NCBI RefSeq assembly: GCF_964355755.1
Contig: NC_092676.1
Span: forward strand, 18,024,288 to 18,088,287
DNA length: 64,000 bases
DNA from: Antedon mediterranea
Taxonomy: Eukaryota > Echinodermata > Crinoidea > Comatulida > Antedonidae
Direction: 5' to 3'
Positions within the stretch are counted from its first letter, which is position 1. The number at the start of each line of letters is the position of its first letter. The position numbers and the translations under genes were made by a program. Positions 24,506-36,745 of this stretch are shown piece by piece. The notes under the pieces were generated by a model. That model worked only from the letters and a program-made list of their open reading frames with translations, did not search any database and was not told the origin of the DNA.

Positions 24506-25331
24506 CTGCAAAAATAAAAAATGAACAACATTTAAAAGTGAAGTTTGTCTACTTTATATGCTACCCATGGTTTCACTATTTTGTTTTCGTAAGTATATTT
24601 TAACATAATTTTTTATCCAACTTTTGGAATTTATGTATAATTATTTTGTTCAGGGAACTTAACATTGCAAGTTGAAACAGAATTCATATCTTATAAAAGA
24701 GAGCACTGTGAATATGTCCATTAAATACAATAATTTGTTTCATTGTGGTTAAAATCAACACATCAAAAATATTTGATTTATATGAAAATAATGTTGAAAA
24801 ATTAATGTTTTTTGTTTAATATGATTAACTTAAATTAATCATTTCAAAATAATTTTACAAATGTTATAATAAATTGCAATTATTGCTATTTATCATCATC
24901 ATCATCACGTACCCTGAACGTCATGTGACATAGTGCACTTTTAAGTCTTAAAAGACTTCTCCAATCAGAGAGATTATTAGCCAAAGTGTACAAAGACTTA
25001 TTTATTTTTTCTTTTTGCATCATTTTCTATAATTTTTATCCATGTGGTTTTAGGTTGTTCTCTTCTGTCATTGATTCAGATAGAGCTCCTTGTGCTGGGA
25101 TATCATAGTCTAGACAAAGAAGGTGTCCACACCATGTCAAGCGTCTTCTCTTTATAACTCTGTTCCATTTTTCCACATGTGTGCTGTTATATAAATCTAT
25201 ATTTGTTATTATATTAGACCATCTGGAATAATTAATGTTTAAGATAAATGCCTTCAGTTGATTATGTTGCTATCAACTATGATTAATGAATTGTGAGCAA
25301 TAATAATGCAATATGTACAAAACATACTTAC

Positions 25332-25403
25332 AATTCTAGCAAATTGTTCAATCCATGAAATATATCAGCTGGTAAATCACTAATTTGGTTGTCATGCAAA
25401 TAT
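25332..25403 (-). CDS. LRR cassette exon, gene A (YLHD/LE)
   Basis: 72 nt, TTGCAG acceptor, GTAAGT donor, phase 2-2. Partner of 22851 in the block duplication; differs by Tyr for His and LE for LW, all at exposed x positions. Confidence 0.9.
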
Positions 25404-26196
25404 CTGCAAAAACAAAAATAAACAACATTTAAAAGTGAAGTTTGACTACTTTATACTACCCATAGTTTCACTATTTTATATTCTTTAGTTTATTTTAACA
25501 TAATTTTTTATCCAACTTTTAGAATTTATGTATGATTATTTTTGTTCAGTGAAAACTTGTAACATTGAAAGCTGAAACAGAATTCAGATCTTACAAAAAG
25601 AGCACTGTGAATATGTCTATTAAATACAACAATTTGTTTCATTTTGGTTAAAATCAACATATCAAATATATTTGATTTATATGAAAATAATGTTGAAAAA
25701 TTAATGTTTTTGTTTAATTTGATTAACTTAAATTAATCATTTCACAATTATTTTACAAATGTTATAATAAATTGCAATTATTGCTATTCATCATCATCAC
25801 AAACACTGAACGTCATGTGACATAGTGCACTTAAGATTTCTTCAATCAGAGAGATTATTGGCCAAAGTGTACATAGACTTATTTGTTCTATAATTTTTAT
25901 CCATGTGGTTTTAGGTCGTGTCTTGACTTTTCTAATTGATTCAGATAGAGTTCATTGCGCTGGGATATCGTAGTCTAGATGAAGAAAGTGTCCACACCAT
26001 GTCAAGCGTCTTCTCTTTATAACTCTGTTCCATTTTTCTTCATTTGTGCTGTTATATAAATCTATATTTGTTATTATATTAGACCATCTGGAATGATTAA
26101 TGTTTAAGTTAAATGCCTTCAGTTGATTATGTTGCTATTAACTATGATTAATGAATTGTGAGTAATAATAATGCAATATGTACAAAACATACTTAC

Positions 26197-26268
26197 AAGT
26201 ATTGCAAATTGTTCAATCCATGAAATATATCAGCTGGTAAATTACTAATTTGGTTATTATCCAACCAT
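26197..26268 (-). CDS. LRR cassette exon, gene A (WLDN/QY)
   Basis: 72 nt, phase 2-2, canonical splice sites. Appears identical to 23715 at the nucleotide level. Confidence 0.9.
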
Positions 26269-26916
26269 CTGCAAAAACAAAAAACATTTAAAAGTGAAGT
26301 TTGACTACTTTATACTACCCATAGTTTCACTATTTTGTTTCTTTAGTTTATTTTAACATACTTTTGTATCCAACTTTTAAAATTTATGTATGATCTTGTT
26401 TATAAAAGAAAGTTGAAGAATTAATGTTTTTATTTAATATGATTAACTTAAATTAATCATTTCATAATTATTTTACAAATGTTATAATAAATTGCAATTA
26501 TTGCTATTCATCATCATCACAAACACTGAACGTCATGTGACATAGTGCACTTAAGATTTCTTCAATCAGAGAGATTATTGGCCAAAGTGTACATAGACTT
26601 ATTTGTTCTATAATTTTTATCCATGTGGTTTTAGGTCGTGTCTTGACTTTTCTCATTGATTCAGATAGAGTTCATTGCGCTGGGATATCAGAGTCTAGAC
26701 TAAGAAAGTGTCCACACCATGTCAAGCGTCTTCTCTTTATAACTCTGTTCCATTTTTCCTCATTTGTGCTGTTATATAAATCTATATTTGTTATTATATT
26801 AGACCATCTGGAATAATTAATGTTTAAGTTAAATGCCTTCAGTTGATTATGTTGCTATCAACTATGATTAATGAATTGTGAGTAATAATAATGCAATATG
26901 TACAAAACATACTTAC

Positions 26917-26988
26917 AACCATAGCAAATTGTTCAATCCATCAAATATATCAGCTGGTAAATTACTAAATTGGTTGTCACCCAAAACT
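26917..26988 (-). CDS. LRR cassette exon, gene A (VLGD/LW)
   Basis: 72 nt, phase 2-2. Partner of 24434 with a single A-to-G difference that changes Ser to Gly. Confidence 0.9.
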
Positions 26989-27814
26989 CTGCAAAAATAA
27001 AAAATGAACAACATTTAAAAGTGAAGTTTGTCTACTTTATATGCTACCCATGGTTTCACTATTTTGTTTTCGTAAGTATATTTTAACATAATTTTTTATC
27101 CAACTTTTGGAATTTATGTATAATTATTTTGTTCAGGGAACTTAACATTGCAAGTTGAAACAGAATTCATATCTTATAAAAGAGAGCACTGTGAATATGT
27201 CCATTAAATACAATAATTTGTTTCATTGTGGTTAAAATCAACACATCAAAAATATTTGATTTATATGAAAATAATGTTGAAAAATTAATGTTTTTTGTTT
27301 AATATGATTAACTTAAATTAATCATTTCAAAATAATTTTACAAATGTTATAATAAATTGCAATTATTGCTATTTATCATCATCATCATCACGTACACTGA
27401 ACGTCATGTGACATAGTGCACTTTTAAGTCTTAAAAGACTTCTCCAATCAGAGAGATTATTAGCCAAAGTGTACATAGACTTATTTATTTTTTCTTTTTG
27501 CATCATTTTCTATAATTTTTATCCATGTGGTTTTAGGTTGTTCTCTTCTGTCATTGATTCAGATAGAGCTCCTTGTGCTGGGATATCATAGTCTAGACAA
27601 AGAAGGTGTCCACACCATGTCAAGCGTCTTCTCTTTATAACTCTGTTCCATTTTTCCACATGTGTGCTGTTATATAAATCTATATTTGTTATTATATTAG
27701 ACCATCTGGAATAATTAATGTTTAAGATAAATGCCTTCAGTTGATTATGTTGCTATCAACTATGATTAATGAATTGTGAGTAATAATAATGCAATATGTA
27801 CAAAACATACTTAC

Positions 27815-27886
27815 AATTCTAGCAAATTGTTCAATCCATGAAATATATCAGCTGGTAAATTACTAATTTGGTTGCCCCACAAAGAT
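27815..27886 (-). CDS. LRR cassette exon, gene A (SLWG/LE)
   Basis: 72 nt, phase 2-2. Third-copy position of the block (2483 bp above 25332): its block 2 (LE) matches 25332 but its block 1 (SLWG) matches gene B 62660, a mosaic. Confidence 0.9.
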
Positions 27887-28545
27887 CTGCAAAAATAAAA
27901 AATGAACAACATTTAAAAGTGAAGTTTGTCTACTTTATATGCTACCCATGGTTTCACTATTTTGTTTTCTTTAGTTTATTTTAACATAATTTTGTATCCA
28001 GAAAGTATATAAAAAGTTGAAAAATTAATGTTTTTATTTAATATGATTAACTTAAATTAATCATTTCAAAACAATTTTACAAATGTTATAATAAATTGCA
28101 ATTATTGCTATTTATCATCATCATCACGTACACTGAACGTCATGTGACATAGTGCGCTTTTAAGTCTTAAAAGACTTCTCCAATCAGAGAGATTATTAGC
28201 CGAAGTGTACATAGACTTATTTATTTTTTCTTTTTGCATCATTTTCTATAATTTTTATCCATGTGGTTCTAGGTTGTTCTCTTCTGTCATTGATTCAGAT
28301 AGAGTTCATTGTGCTGGGATATCATAGTCTAGACAAAGAAGGTGTCCACACCATGTCTAGCGTCTTCTCTTTATAACTCTGTTCCATTTTTCCTCATTTG
28401 TGCTGTTATATAAATCTATATTTGTTATTATATTAGGCCATCTGGAATAATTAATGTTTAAGTTAAATGCCTTCAGTTGATTATGTTGCTATTAACTATG
28501 ATTAATGAATTGTGAGTAATAATAATGCAATAAGTACAAAACATA

Positions 28546-29482
28546 CCGTATTTTCCGGAGTATAGGTCGACCCCAAGTATAAGTCGACCCCCAACTTTGA
28601 CCTAGAATATCGTTGATTTTGGTATGACCTGAATATAAGTCGACCCCCAAAATCGGCTAATAACACAACTTACTTTAAAGTTCAAAGAAGGCTAGAAATG
28701 TATGAAATGTGGTTGTTTGTTATACAATTATTAAAGTGTAGGCCTAATCAATATCGGACGGACGTAATCACAACGGCTTCGCCGCCGTCTTCGCCAGCCT
28801 ATAATAAATGACAGCGATGTAGCGTTACAGTACTTGCCATCAGCGATGTTTTTTCGCGTCACTCGAATAAATTAAAACGAGTTTTTCGTTAGGAGGCTTA
28901 TTAAATTGTACAGGCGAGTAGTTGTAAATCGCGTTATCTGTAAATGTACACGCGCCGGACTGAGGAGAATTTATTTATGAATAGACATGCGCAGTAATTG
29001 TAATTACGAACAAACAAACAAACTGCGCATGTGTATAGATGAAAATATCGCGCAATAACAAACATGCTGCATGGACATTCCAACATCGTGTAGTTCGTTT
29101 GTGGTGTGTGTTACGATGTTTTCGCGTGTGAATACGAAGCATATGAAACACAAACGAAAACTATTTATTCTTAATTATTTTAATAAAAGCGTAATATAAA
29201 CATCAACATTAATCTGTGTTATATATTAATAGTACTTGTACCACCAGTACTTGTTGGAGTTGTATTATTTTGTACAATGTAGGTATTATTAAATTGAAAA
29301 CTCCTGTGAGTGATTGATGATAGGCCACTGACCTTGCTAGGCCTTGACAGCTGACGGCTTTTGAACGAATTTTTTCGGCTTGATTTTTTTCAAAAATCGC
29401 ATGGTCGGAGTATAAGTCGACCCCCCGATTTTGCAATTAAAATTTTCCCACAAAGTCTCGACCTATACTCCGGAAAATACGG
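28546..29482. mobile_element. Tc1/mariner-type TIR element with TA target duplication
   Basis: Ends CCGTATTTTCCGGAGTATAG and, inverted, the same sequence followed by GTCGA. Flanked by TA on both sides; the cassette intron would be continuous as ACATACTTAC without it. Internal GTATAAGTCGACCCC words recur near both ends. No transposase. The TIR resembles a family widespread in animals (from memory). Confidence 0.87.
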
Positions 29483-29489
29483 TACTTAC

Positions 29490-29561
29490 AATCCTTGCAA
29501 ATTGTTCAATCCATCAAAAACACCAGCTGGTAAATTACTAATTTGGTTGTCATGCAAATAT
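29490..29561 (-). CDS. LRR cassette exon, gene A (YLHD/QG), transposon at its donor
   Basis: 72 nt, acceptor TTTTTACAG, phase 2-2. Reads YLHDNQISNLPAGVFDG. A TA-flanked TIR element begins 8 bases into the intron; the retained GTAAGTA is still a strong donor, so the exon may still be used. Confidence 0.87.
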
Positions 29562-30002
29562 CTGTAAAAACAAAAAATGAACTGTATATTTAAAAGTGAT
29601 GTCTGTCTAGTTTATGTTACCCATGGTTTCACTATTTTGTTTTTTTTTTAGTTTAACATAATTTTTATGCCAAACTTTTATGATAATTTATGTATGATCT
29701 TGTTCAGTGAAAACTTTTAACATTGCAAGTTGAAATAGAATTCATACCTTACAAAAGAGAGCACTGTGAATATGTCAATTAAATACAACAATCTGTCTCA
29801 TTTTGGTTAAAATCAACACATTAAATTTTTGATTTATGAAAATAATGTTGCAAATTTAATTTTTTTGTAATATGATTAATATTACTTACATAGACGATTC
29901 ACAATTATTTTGTAAATGTTACAATAAATTTCAATTATTATTTTCAACTATGATTAATGAATTGTTAGTAATAATAATACAATATGTACAAAACATACTT
30001 AC

Positions 30003-30074
30003 AATCTTTGCAAATTGTTCAATCCATGAAATATATCAGCTGGTAAATTACTAATTTGGTTGTTATCCAACCAT
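30003..30074 (-). CDS. LRR cassette exon, gene A (WLDN/QR)
   Basis: 72 nt, TTTCAG acceptor, GTAAGT donor, phase 2-2. Upstream intron contains the foldback element and the chimeric LINE. Confidence 0.9.
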
Positions 30075-30276
30075 CTGAAACAAAAATAAACAACATTTAA
30101 AAGTCAAGTGTGTCTACTTTATATGCTACCCATGGTTTCACGATTTTGTTTTCTTTAGTTTATTTTAACATCATTTTTTATCCAACTTTTAGAATTTATG
30201 TATGATTATTTTGTTCAGTGAAAACTTGTAACATTGAAAGCTGAAACAGAATTCATATCTTACAAAAAGAGCACTG

Positions 30277-31793
30277 TTACAACCGCTAATGTAGAAAACG
30301 CCAGCTAATGTCGAAACAACCGTTAATGTAGAACAATCCACCGCTTATGTAGTAAAACCTCCAGCTAATGTAGAAATACCAACAGCTTATGTAGTAAATA
30401 AAAATCAACACCAGCTAAAGTAGAAACAGTCAACAGCTTATGTAGTAACGAAAATTGCCTCCCAGCTTATGTAGTTACTATCGCCAGCTAATGTAGAAAA
30501 TGTTATATATTTTACAAAAATGTCTAATTCATGTGCAAATGCATCGATCTTTACTTAGCTATCAGTCTTTCCACCTCTCGTAAGCAACCAACTTTCTAAA
30601 ATGACCACACATCGTAATAAGCTACCATCTCTGTTAAGGGACCGCTTCTCATAATCGACCACGTCTCGTAAGGGATCACCTCCTCTCGTAAGGGACCGCT
30701 TCTCATAATCGACCACCTTTCGTAAGCGACCACACCTCTCGTAAACGACCACCTCTTTTAAGGGACCACGACCTCTTTCTCCCTATTAACGGACCGCTTC
30801 TCATAATCGACTATCTCCCGTAACAACGACCTCTGGTAAGTGACCACCTCTATTGAACGTCCACCGTTTCTATTAAGGGACCGCTTCTTATAATCGACCG
30901 CCTCTCGTAAGTGATCACCGCCTCTCATAAGGAACCGCTTTTCATAATCGACCACCTCTCGTAAGCGACCACCTCTTTTAACGACCACACCTCTCGTAAG
31001 TGACCACTTCTTTTAAGGGACCACGACCTCTTTATCTCTATTAAATATTCAATGATGAGAAGCGGTCCCTTAACAGAGACAGTGGTCGTTCAATAGAGGT
31101 GGTCACTTTCGAGAGGTCATTGTGATGGGAGATGGTCGATTATGAGAAGCAGTCCCTTAATAGAGGTGGTGGTCCTTTAAAGTAGGTCGTCACTTACGAG
31201 AGGTGGGGTCGTTAAGAGAGGTGGTCCTTTAAAAGAGTCGTCACTGACGATTATGAGAAGCGGTCCTTTAATAGAGAGAAAGAGGTCGTGGTCCCATAAA
31301 AGAGGTGGTCACTTATGAGAGGTGTGGTCCTTAAGAAAGGTGGTCGTTTACGAGAGGTGGTCGATTATGGGAAGTGGTCCCTTATGAGAGGAGGTGATCC
31401 CTTACGAGACGTGGTCGATTATGAGAAGCGGTCCCTTAACAGAGATGGTTGCTTACGATGTGTGGTCGTTTTAGAAAGTTGGTTGCTTACGAGAGGTGGA
31501 AAGACTGATAGCTAAGTAAAGATCGATGCATTTGCACATGATTTAGACATTTTTGTAAAATATATAACATTTTCTACATTAGCTGGCGATAGTAACAACA
31601 TAAGCTGGGAGGCAATTTTCGTTACTACATAAGCTGTTGACTGTTTCTACATTAGCTGGTGTTGATTTTTATTTACTACATAAGCTGTTGGTATTTCTAC
31701 ATTAGCTGGAGGTTTTACTACATAAGCGGTGGATTGTTCTACATTAACGGTTGTTTCGACATTAGCTGGCGTTTTCTACATTAGCGGTTGTAA
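30277..31793. mobile_element. Foldback element with long inverted arms
   Basis: The two ends are reverse complements for several hundred bases, starting TTACAACCGCTAATG. Flanks carry AGCACTG on both sides (7 of 9 bases match, as for a decayed Mutator-type duplication). The outer arms contain many copies of GCTAATGTAGAAA or GCTTATGTAGTAA words; the inner arms are made of GACCACCTCTCGTAAG and GGGACCGCTTCTCATAATC repeats. No transposase. Lies in the intron above the 30003 cassette. Confidence 0.87.
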
Positions 31794-32842
31794 CAAGCAC
31801 TGTGATTATGTCCATTAAATACAACAATCTGTCTCATTTTGGTTAGTAACCAACGACTTAAATATATTTGATTTATATGAAAATAATGTTGAAAAATTAA
31901 TGTTTTTATTTAATATGATTAACTTAAATTATTCATTTCACAATTATTTTACAAATGTTATAATAAATTGCAATTATTGCTATTTATCATCATCATCACG
32001 TACACTGAACGTCATGTGACATAGTGCACTTTTAAGTCTTAAAAGACTTCTCCAATCAGAGAGATTATTGGCCAAAGTGTGCATGGAATAATTTATTTTT
32101 TCTTTTCTATCATTTTTATCCATGTGGTTCTAGGTTGTTCTCTTCTGTCATTGATTCTGATAGAACTCCTTGTGCTGGGATATCAGAGTCTAGACAAAGA
32201 AGGTGTCCACACCATGTCTAGCGTCTTCTCTTTATAACTCTGTTCCATTTTTCCTCATTTGTGCTGTTATATAAATCTATATTTGTTATTATATTAGGCC
32301 ATCTGGAATGATTAATGTTTAAGTTAAATGCCTTCAGTTGATTATGTTGCTATCAACTTTGATTAATGAATTGTGAGTAGTAATTTTTTTTTTTTCTTTT
32401 CTTTTCTTTATTAAAAACAAACCAATTGGCAGCAAATCTGCTGAATTGCATGGTAAGGGACAATATACATTCAAAAGACAAGTAAAGTAATAGTCATCAT
32501 TAAACAAAATTATCACAATTACAAAATATATGTAAATTTAAACATAAAGTATAAAAAATATAGTCATATTGCAAGGATATAGTATACATTATTACTTAAT
32601 TACAGTATAAAAATATAATCTTAAATTTAAGTTGCAGTATTTACTTTGATTTCTTAATTAAGGTTTACATCAGTCGACTTCAGACAATTAAATAATTACA
32701 ATTATACATTTACAAAAACATTAAATTCAAAATTAAATGAGAATTAAAAATAAATTGAGTCAAATTCAAGAAATTTCTACTAGGCCTATATGTCAAATTG
32801 ATTAATATTTGGTTACATTATACATTTATTTTCTTTTATTAT

Positions 32843-33985
32843 TTAATCAATACTGTTGAGGCAGCGAGTGAGAAACGGGATTGCACTGTTTCCATATCTA
32901 TTTGTCTTATTTTTGGGGACCTGGTATGTATTACTTTTCCGTAAGGCCATATTATGCGTACTCATATTTCTCGGAAACCACTCAGCATATCTATACGCAT
33001 TAGCACATTTCTTTGCAAATTCAATGCATAGTTGGTAACGTCTCTCAGTCATAGTATGGAGTCCCAACTGCTTCAGTGACTCCGTGTATGATACGTAATC
33101 CGCACCAACGATAATGCGGCATGCTCTCTTTTGGATTCGCTCCAATTGGCAGGTCTGTTCCTTGGTTATACTGCTATGCCAAACCGGGACAGCGTACTCA
33201 CTTATTGGGCGAACATAACACGTATACACGGAGATCAAATCTTCAGTCGGGACACCAAACCGTTTGAGACGTGATAGCATGTATAGTCGTCGACTACTTT
33301 TACTAATAATATCGTTAAGGTGGGACTGCCAGCCAAGATTGGACTGGACAGTCAGGCCCAGAAGCCTGGTCTCAGACACCGCCTCAAGCTCCACCCCAGC
33401 GATTTGAAGGTGAGGAGGGTTAGGCGGTTCCTTCATAAAACAAACCTGCATAACCTTGCACTTACTGGGGTTGAGCTCGAGACGGTTGTCCGTTGCCCAA
33501 GCATCCAGATCCTGAACATCCACTCCAATCTGGCTGGGTTGATTTGCGGGACGAACTTCTACAAGGCTGAGGTCATCAACATACTTAAAGCTTTTAGCCA
33601 GAGACTCCTCAGAGGCATTATTGATAACAACCATGAAGATTATGGGGCCTAGCTTGGTGCCTTGTGGGACTCCACAAGAAAGCGTCTCCCACCGTGACAA
33701 GGCAGACTGGTATTGCACTCGTTGGCGACGAGATGTAAGGAAGTTTGTTATCCATGGCAGTAACTCGCTTCTGACACCAAGCTCGAAGAGTCTCTGAATA
33801 GCTAAAGTATGATCGATACAGTCAAACGCCTTGGAGAAGTCCGTCACAATAAGGGTGCCAACATTCTTACCCTTGTCTGTACCTTTAAAAAACAAATCAA
33901 GTATTTCAATAAGACAATGGGCAGTGGATGATCCTTTTATGCCACCATATTGGTTACGATCAATTTCTTTACCTATATCTTCCAT
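32843..33985 (-). pseudogene. Second reverse transcriptase (YVDD type) and LINE C-terminus
   Basis: Continues the second RT after a one-base frame change: QYGGIKGSSTAHCL, VTDFSKAFDCIDH, CGVPQGTKLGPIIF and the catalytic YVDD (about residue 140), then RLLGLTVQSNLGWQSH and the tail NAIPFLTR-type C-terminus (GNSAIPFLTRCLN). Belongs to a different LINE lineage from the FADD RT above. Confidence 0.85.
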
Positions 33986-35376
33986 AACCCAGTTGGAAAC
34001 AAATCCTTCGCAAGAATCGATGTCAAAGATATTGGTCTTAATTTAGAGATTGAGGCAGGGGTAGTCTTTGGGATAGGGGAAATTGTGGCATCCTTCCACA
34101 TTTTAGGAACAATTCCCTCTTTTAGAGATGAGTTAAATAAGTCACAAATGGGAACAGTGTCGATTCGACGGGCCTGACATGGAGAAATTGAATTGAAAAT
34201 TACGGAACAATATTCAAGGTGAGGACGTATAATAGATTTGTATAAAGATAAAAGTGCCCTGCCGTCGTTCATAAACCTACAATTTCTCCATATTAAGCCC
34301 ATCATTCTATTAGCTTTTGACAACACATGATTAATATGTGAACAAAAATTTAATTTACTATCAATAAAAATACCTAAATCTTTCCATACATAAACCATCT
34401 CAAGATCATGTCCATTCAAATTATAATTGAAGAGCACAGGCCTTTTTTTAAGTGTTATAGATAAATATTTGCATTTATTAGCATTCAGTTTTATCCCCCA
34501 CTTCTCCGTCCATTCCACGAGACCATCCAGATCCTCCTGAAGTGAAAAAGCATCCTGTGGAGTGGTAATCACTTTGAACAATTTCAGATCGTCAGCAAAT
34601 GAAAGAGACTCGGAATGATAAAATTTTAAAGGAAGATCGTTGATAAATAAATTAAACAAAAGCGGGCCCAGGATCGAGCCCTGCGGAACGCCCGATAACA
34701 CAGGGAGCCAATCAGATGTCTCTCCCCCAATGACAACACGCTGTTGTCTATTAGTTAAATAGCTTTTAAACCAACTTAAAAGTGAACCGGATAAACCAAA
34801 TTTTGAAAGTTTAAAAATAAGCAAATCATGGGAAACGGAATCAAAAGCCTTAGAGAAATCAGTGTAAATCACATCGCACTGCTTCTTGCTGTTAATTGCA
34901 TCGTATGATGTAGCAAGAAGCAGTGCGAGGTTGGTTTGACATGATCTCCCAGAGACAAAACCATGCTGCCTAGGACTTAAAGCATTAGCAACATGTGATG
35001 ACAAACCATCATGCACAATGCGCTCAAAAATCTTAGACATAGTAAGCAATAACGAAATAGGACGATAGTTACAGATTAGTTTTTTGGGACCACTCTTGTG
35101 AATTGGGACAATATTAGCGTGTTTCCAAGATGAAGGAAAAACCCCAGAACTGTTGGCATTTATAGCTTCTGCTATTGCTTTGTTATCATCCGGTTGGACC
35201 CCTGGGACAGTAATAAGGGCTCGCTGTTGGCATTTGTTTGTTATTAGTTGAATACCTTTGTGCCAGCCAGACGGGTCACTTGACTTAAGATTTTGAATGC
35301 AATCTCTGTAATGGAATTTCTTTGCCTGATCTATGAGTCGTATAACTTTGTTGCGCAAGAAACGCCAGAGAAACAT
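33973..35376 (-). pseudogene. First reverse transcriptase, fused in frame to the start of a second
   Basis: RT motifs in order: HKSGPKKLICNYRPISLL, GFVSGRSCQTNL, YTDFSKAFDSVSH, GVPQGSILGPLLF and FADD (about residue 280). It runs into the thumb (GIFIDSKLNF, YKSIIRPHLEYCSVIFN) and then, near residue 403, changes to the beginning of another RT (SSLKEGIVPKMWKDATISPI, then KLRPISLTSILAK). The C-terminal end of the first RT is absent. Ends where a frameshift carries the second RT into another frame. Confidence 0.85.
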
Positions 35377-35411
35377 CTTTTTCTCGGCAAAAGCAATCTG
35401 TCGTTTTCTAA

Positions 35412-35855
35412 TTAAGTCTTTTTCTCAGTAGAGATCCATGGTTTGTCCTGAGAATGATGTTTAATTAATTTAGTAGGGAAGTGATTGTCAATTGCATCCT
35501 GAACGGTAGTGTAAAATGCATCAGCCTTATCAGATGTAGAGGATGCATCAAGAACTTCATACCAAGGATGATTGGTTATCCATCTTCCAAACTCATAAAT
35601 ACAATGTTTACGTAATGGCCTAACTAATCGTTTAATTTGTTTACCCGTTTTACTACAACCGATTGGTGGCAGGTAGATGGTATTATGATCGCTTCTTCCA
35701 ATCGGAGAGCATACAATAGGCTTCTTATAATAGTTCTTTAAATTAGTAATTACCAAATCTAATATGGCATCACCCCGAGTAGGCTGGTCTATAATCTGCT
35801 TCAACGAGTGAGCTCTACACGTACGTACGTAGGACGTACTCGAAGCCATATGCAT
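35412..35855 (-). pseudogene. LINE endonuclease C-terminal part and linker
   Basis: Contains LDLVITNLK and GRSDHNTIYL, the SDH motif of AP-type LINE endonucleases, followed by a linker rich in basic and aromatic residues up to PWISTEKK. Separated from the N-terminal part and from the RT frame by frame changes. Confidence 0.8.
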
Positions 35856-35892
35856 TCCAATTCATCTGGGACAATGATGTTATTTAATGTAC

Positions 35893-36537
35893 TTACAGGT
35901 AGGCTGTCCTTGACATAAACGGCCACTCCACCCCACGCTTTCCACTTCTCTTTGTAGTAAAAACATTAAACCCGCTTACTGCTATATAGTCATTATCAAC
36001 CTTATCTGATTGCCAGGTTTCGGTAATAACAGCGATATCGGTGGTACTGACATCAGTTTGTTTCAATAATATTTCAAGTTTTTCGGGTTTTTTCAATAAA
36101 GATCGGGCATTAGTAAGGAACACACCTGGAAGAAACTTAGCAGTGAATTTTGCTGTTAATTGTGCAGGTAAAACGTATGCGAGTACAGGCGGTGGGCGAA
36201 TATGACAGATGGATGGAACTGCTGGTCTGTTTCTAAAAATTACCTGTATCGGGCGTTTGATTTTCCGACCACCCCGTCTACCTCTACGAAATGCGGTTTT
36301 AAGTATACCAAGATCATCAAGCTTGTGCTTTATACTAGATGAAAGTTTAGCACCCTTAAGTGCAAGTGACTTCAACGTCTTAGCATTGTATACATACCGC
36401 GTTCGAGTGTAGGGCAGCTTCACAAGTGTAGAAAACAATAGTCTCATACATTCAGCTATGTACCACCTGTTGATTGCGTTCGCTACGTACCACCACTGGT
36501 GTAGAGCGTTGGGCCTAGGCAATTCTGTATCACTCAT
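35893..36537 (-). pseudogene. LINE N-terminus and start of endonuclease
   Basis: The likely start is Met at 36537 (MSDTELPRPN); the open frame extends to 36720 but that part looks like 5' UTR. A basic stretch (RRGRRGGRKIKRP) is followed by the endonuclease start FLTNARSLLKKPEKLEILLK and AVITETW with the catalytic Glu. The frame is lost at a G-run just after GKRG, where family members continue into the middle of the endonuclease. Confidence 0.8.
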
Positions 36538-36745
36538 GTTGATAAATTTGTTACAAAAATCGTGCAAATGTCTACAGGTCTTGTCGAAAATCAGTAATAA
36601 TAAACTGCATTCATAATACATACGGTCACGGAAAAATATCACTTGGAATTCAACAAAAACTGAACAAAATAACAAGACAAGAAAAGTGTGACTGCTACCA
36701 AGCGCCACCAGATACCACAATACTGTATGTACAAAACATACTTAC

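Larger units (their letters stand above)
22790..27790. repeat. 2.48-kb tandem duplication of a three-cassette block
   Basis: Cassette starts 22851, 23715, 24434 recur at 25332, 26197, 26917, and 27815 begins a third register, all with offsets of 2481-2483 bp. Introns match base for base over long stretches; a 63-codon open frame at 24143 is repeated exactly at 26625. Recent unequal crossing-over is the simplest explanation. Confidence 0.92.
23270..32345 (-). repeat. Fossil LINE tail repeated in each cassette intron, gene A array
   Basis: Each cassette intron carries a 200-250 bp piece whose minus strand reads like a LINE C-terminus: KRRRLTWCGHLL followed by IPAQGAL in the best-preserved copy (gene B, 60638-60880). 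Copies here lie near 23400-23600, 24120-24330, 25010-25210, 25890-26090, 26610-26820, 27520-27720, 28240-28450 and 32110-32310. They all carry the same fragment in the same place, so the fragment was present before the cassettes multiplied. Confidence 0.75.
32380..36722 (-). mobile_element. Chimeric LINE with two different reverse transcriptases
   Basis: A single insertion in a cassette intron. The 3' end at 32380 has an A-rich tail (T-rich on +). Going 5' from there: a second-type RT (YVDD), a junction near 34170, a first-type RT (FADD), an apurinic-type endonuclease and an N-terminal region. Host intron resumes at both ends (GTGAGTAGTAA on the left, TATGTACAAAACATACTTAC on the right), so the two LINE pieces form one inserted unit and are not nested one inside the other. 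Confidence 0.82.

Noticed and set aside
30555-31515. Several frames with DYEKRSL and RGG repeats on both strands
   Set aside because: Artefacts of the minisatellite in the foldback arms; the two strands give the same peptides because the arms are inverted copies.
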